A DNA stretch of 64,000 nt, taken from positions 21,546,001 through 21,610,000 of the forward strand of contig OX940860.1 of NCBI GenBank assembly GCA_954871525.1, written 5' to 3'. The stretch comes from Parietaria judaica (taxonomy: Eukaryota > Streptophyta > Magnoliopsida > Rosales > Urticaceae). Each line of letters starts with the position of its first letter. The first letter of the stretch is position 1. The position numbers were made by a program, and so were the translations under genes. The notes below the pieces were generated by a model. It was not told where the DNA came from. It was given only the letters and a program-made list of their open reading frames with translations, and searched no databases. Positions 60,958-64,000 of this stretch are shown one piece after another.

Positions 60958-63900
60958 ATGAATAACAAAGAGATTGTCACTAGCAATCCTAGGACGATCA
61001 ACGCGAGACAGTCATTCAAAGTGTGCTTATGTTTCAGAAGAAGGTTCAAGTTGGGGATTCCGGACCCTCCGGAGGACGTGAAGAGGTTGTTCGAAAAATA
61101 CTCCGAAAACGGCTACATGACGTTGGAGAATTTGCTAGAGTTTATGAAGGATGTGCAGGGTGAAGAAGACGCGAAAAGGGAAGATGCTCAGGCCATATTT
61201 GATAGCCTTAGGCACCTCAGGATCTTCCACAGAAATGGCCTCCATCTTGACGCCTTCTTCAGATACCTCCTCGGCGATCTCAATCTTGCTCACACTCCAA
61301 GAGTAAGTATATTTTTATTATCTCGGCGATCTCAATCTTGCACACTCCAAGAGTAACTATATTTTTATTATGGGTGAGTTATGCCAAAAAATATGAAAGA
61401 TGTGATGCGAAATAATCTTTCATATTTTTGGCATAACTCACTCATTTTTTGTCCAAAATTTATAAATAAACACCCGTTGGAAAGATAAAAAGTTTATCTA
61501 CAACTTTTAGTTTTACGTTTCATCCTAAAAAGTCATTAAGTATATTAAATTTACTCGAAACAAATATTTTGCATTAAACTAATGTCTAGTTTTACGTTGT
61601 ATTTGAAATTTCGTATTTTTCTAAAACTGATTTTACAAAAATTAAAACACCAAAGTTGTAGATCTATTTCTTATCTTTCCAACCATAGGTCGTGCATAAA
61701 ATTTGGACAAAAAATGAGTGAGTTATGTCAAAAATACGAAAAGTGTACATATAGAGGAGGATAACTCTCTAACGGTCAAGTGACGGAAAACACGAAAATA
61801 TCCAACGGATCAAACATTGGGTACATTAGCCGCCGAAAATAAACATTGGGTACATAATCCGCAGAAGATCAAACATTGGGTACATTAGCCGCAGTTTACC
61901 CTTTTATTATTATCAACTCTTCAACCATTTTCTTCTTTGATTTATGATAAAAATTATCTACCCTTTACTTGATTAGGAGAATAAAGGTCTAACAACTGAT
62001 TCTGTTTCTGCTTTTTGCTTTTTGCTTTCTGCTTTCTCTATTCCGTTTTTTGTAGTGGAATATATATTTTTTTTCCGTTTCATATCAATGTTTGGTAAAT
62101 ATATTTGTTTTTATAGGTTTCGATGAAATATGTAAATTAGTAAATTACAACAATGCATAATGATGTATACTTAATTAATGTTTTGAAAATGAATGTTGTA
62201 ATTTGGAAACATATTCAGATGCATCATGACATGACAGCTCCGATGACTCACTATTACTTGTTCACCGGCCACAACTCCTACCTTAAAGGTAATCAGCTCA
62301 ACAGCGACAGCAGCGTCGTCCCTATCGTCAACGCGCTTAAACGAGGTGTTCGGGTTATCGAGTTGGATCTGTGGCCTAATTCCACAAAAACCGATGTTGA
62401 AGTTCGCCACGGAGGGTATGAATTATAATCAACAAGCTGAAATTCTAATTATTTCTCTTCAAGAGCTAAATTTTTCTTCTTTTTTAATTTTTGGTTGAAT
62501 CTGTGACCATTAGGACTCTGACCAAACCAGTTGCTCTGAAGGATTGCTTGCGCGCTATCAAAGACAACGCGTTTTTGGCCTCCGAATATCCAGTTGTTAT
62601 AACATTCGAAGATCATCTTCCATCGGTTCTTCAAGCTAAAGTGGCCAAGGTATATTATTGAGAAGGAATTGTTTGATCAGTATCCTCTATTATGATATTA
62701 AGCCAGATCAAAAGGGACTTAAAAGTATATTTTTCATGAGAATATAAATATAGGTAAGTATAAGTCTTTGTTTGGGGGCTTATTGTAAATACTTATATAT
62801 AGACGATCTAATTTTAGATATCATAACCTTTGCTTATCTTATTTTTCTCCCTCAAAAGTAAGACATTTAAATCGTAGAGCAATATTGTTGTGTCAAAGTC
62901 AATGTGTTTGTGATGGTACATAGATGGTAACTAAGACCTTTGGAGACATGCTGTATTGCCCTCAATCGGACTATCTCGCGGAGTTTCCTTCGCCTGAGGC
63001 GCTGAAGAAAAGGGTTCTGATCTCAACCAAGCCACCGGAGTACCGTGAATCATCTCATCGTGGCCATAGAACTGGCTCTAGTTCGGGATTCAAACAAGCC
63101 TCTAACGATCCAAACAGCGACGATGGAAACGCGGGGGCTAGGGCGGCCGATTATCAGGTGCTTCTATCAAGGAGTTAGTAACCTAATTATAATGATGTAC
63201 ATTCGACATGCATGATTTATGCACTAGTACTCTTTGGTTACTAAGATAGTGAAGAAAATATGATGTTATTAGGACGAGGACGAGGACGAGGAAGAAGAAG
63301 ACGATGAGGGAGAGGGAGACGAAGATAACGCCGCTCTTGAGTATAAGCAGTTAATCGCCATTCACGCAGGGAAGCCGAAAGGGGAATTGCAGAAATGGCT
63401 GGCCGATGCCGTCAAGGTCAGACGCCTAAGCTTGAGCGAGCAAGAGCTTGAAAATGCAGTCAAAACTCATGGAGCGGATATTATCAGGTCAAATATGAAA
63501 CTGTTGGCTCAAATATTTTCGTTGTTTGTTAATCACGGGTTAAGTTAGTAACCAATTTTACGATTTATGCTGACTCTCTTAAGTTTTTGTTTGTGCTCAA
63601 ATTTGGTACCTGTTAGACGCATTTATCGTAACATTGGGTACTACTTTGTTTATGATAAAATAAGCAGTAATTAACATTAGGTACTTTGTTTATGATAAAA
63701 TAAGGAGTAATTGTGGTAAAAATATTTAAACTTTGACCAATTGAAATGGTAAGGTCCAAAGTGAAGAAAAAAAAATATAGCAAAAATACTCAAAGTAAAC
63801 AAATGTGAGACGACATATTTTTTCGTCTAATATGTTTGATGGACGTTGGTCTATTTTTTTTTTAGTATAGTTCTATTAAATCATATTTAAGATACACAAT

Positions 63901-64000
63901 AATGTGCTCACCAAGCTATCTAACATCTTTTCTCATTTGAATTCGACGAAAAAAAAAATTGGACCAAAATATAGTCGCCTCACATTTGTTGACCGGGTAT
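60958..64000 (+). CDS. Second phosphoinositide-specific phospholipase C, partial, five exons seen
   Basis: Exons in the window: 60958-61302, 62219-62415, 62514-62649, 62924-63157 and 63273-63487; the gene continues past the right edge. Exons 2 and 3 have exactly the same lengths (197 and 136 bp) as in the neighbouring PLC gene, supporting tandem duplication. The N-terminal EF-hand-like region ([20 protein letters not shown]) is more conventional than that of its neighbour. The X domain carries catalytic His133 (FTGHNSY) and His179 (VRHGGT) and ends near [15 protein letters not shown]. The linker before the Y half holds an unusually acidic run of Asp/Glu (exon 5, 63,273-63,330), followed by [18 protein letters not shown]. 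The last visible junction, ATCAG|gtcaaa, lies at the same place as the GC-type donor of the first gene but is canonical GT. Two transposon-like insertions occupy introns 1 and 5. Confidence 0.9.
61270..61371 (+). repeat. Tandem duplication of the exon-1 splice donor
   Basis: A 52-bp unit spanning the last 33 bases of exon 1 and the donor (61270-61321, cactccaagagtaagtatat) is repeated immediately as a 50-bp copy (61322-61371), where 2 bp are lost and the donor reads gagtaactat. The second copy lies in intron 1. It leaves a weakened second donor and would shift frame if used. Confidence 0.85.
61372..61745. mobile_element. Inverted-repeat element inside intron 1 of the second PLC gene
   Basis: A tight hairpin lies at about 61,374-61,441 (gagttatgccaaaaaatatg against catatttttggcataactc). 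Longer arms continue as ctcattttttgtccaaaatt (61,440) against aaatttggacaaaaaatgag (about 61,700). This suggests one MITE with nested or duplicated arms. Confidence 0.6.
61816..61905. repeat. Triple 'aaacattgggtacat' unit
   Basis: Three copies of aaacattgggtacattagcc or a close variant end with gccgcagtttaccc. The same unit appears at 735-817, about 61 kb away, marking a dispersed repeat. Confidence 0.65.
63714..64000. mobile_element. Fold-back MITE, copy 3, inside intron 5 of the second PLC gene, cut by the edge
   Basis: The left arm (aaactttgaccaattgaaat, aaatactcaaagtaaacaaa, tgtgagacgacat) and the interior (catatttaagatacacaata, tttgaattcgacg) match, inverted, the element at 19,270-19,630. 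The right arm begins (gcctcacatttgttgaccg) and continues beyond the window. Just upstream, a 40-43-bp direct duplication lies at about 63,629-63,713. Confidence 0.7.

Overview
This is nuclear DNA from a flowering plant, most likely a eudicot. The evidence is spliced genes with GT-AG introns, AT-rich intergenic DNA, GC-rich exons, plant-specific families (MAX2, MYB98/118-type R2R3-MYB, DRP5A, plant PI-PLC, PDX1) and plant transposon types. I cannot name the species from sequence alone. No prokaryotic or organellar operon is present.

Layout: 1-540 (-) is a decayed 3' piece of a strigolactone/karrikin F-box gene (MAX2-like). 6.4-8.4 kb (+) is a two-exon TPR-like protein. 10.0-13.6 kb is a decayed autonomous hAT transposon. 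17.0-18.9 kb (-) is an R2R3-MYB gene. 20.6-23.0 kb is a nested insertion, a hAT element inside a fold-back element, each with a perfect target duplication. 23.3-28.2 kb (-) is a complete eight-exon dynamin-related protein DRP5A gene. 29.9-31.1 kb (-) is a seven-exon secretory cyclophilin. 32.3-34.8 kb (+) is a six-exon GT90/rumi-type glycosyltransferase. 37.0-42.6 kb holds two tRNA-derived SINEs and a roughly 5 kb near-palindromic repeat region. 45.1-46.1 kb (+) is an intronless vitamin B6 synthase gene, PDX1. 52.4-55.1 kb (+) and 60.96 kb to the right edge (+) are two tandem phosphoinositide-specific phospholipase C genes, separated by a decayed, internally deleted Copia retrotransposon (55.8-58.97 kb) and a hAT-type element (59.55-60.46 kb).

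Exon boundaries were set by hand from splice consensus, reading-frame closure and remembered family alignments. All complete genes close in frame: TPR 493 aa, MYB 436 aa, DRP5A 814 aa, cyclophilin 200 aa, GT90 485 aa, PDX1 310 aa, first PLC 580 aa. The genes have no shared pathway apart from the duplicated PLC pair; this is ordinary plant gene order with heavy small-transposon traffic.

The main unexplained structure is repetitive. A recurring class of fold-back elements has termini resembling GGGTTAAT..CGG..AAAATA and 9-bp target duplications. There are several hAT-type elements with exact 8-bp duplications, a tandem duplication of a splice donor in the second PLC gene, a likely GC-AG intron in the first PLC gene, and a recent 187-bp-period duplication just upstream of the GT90 gene.
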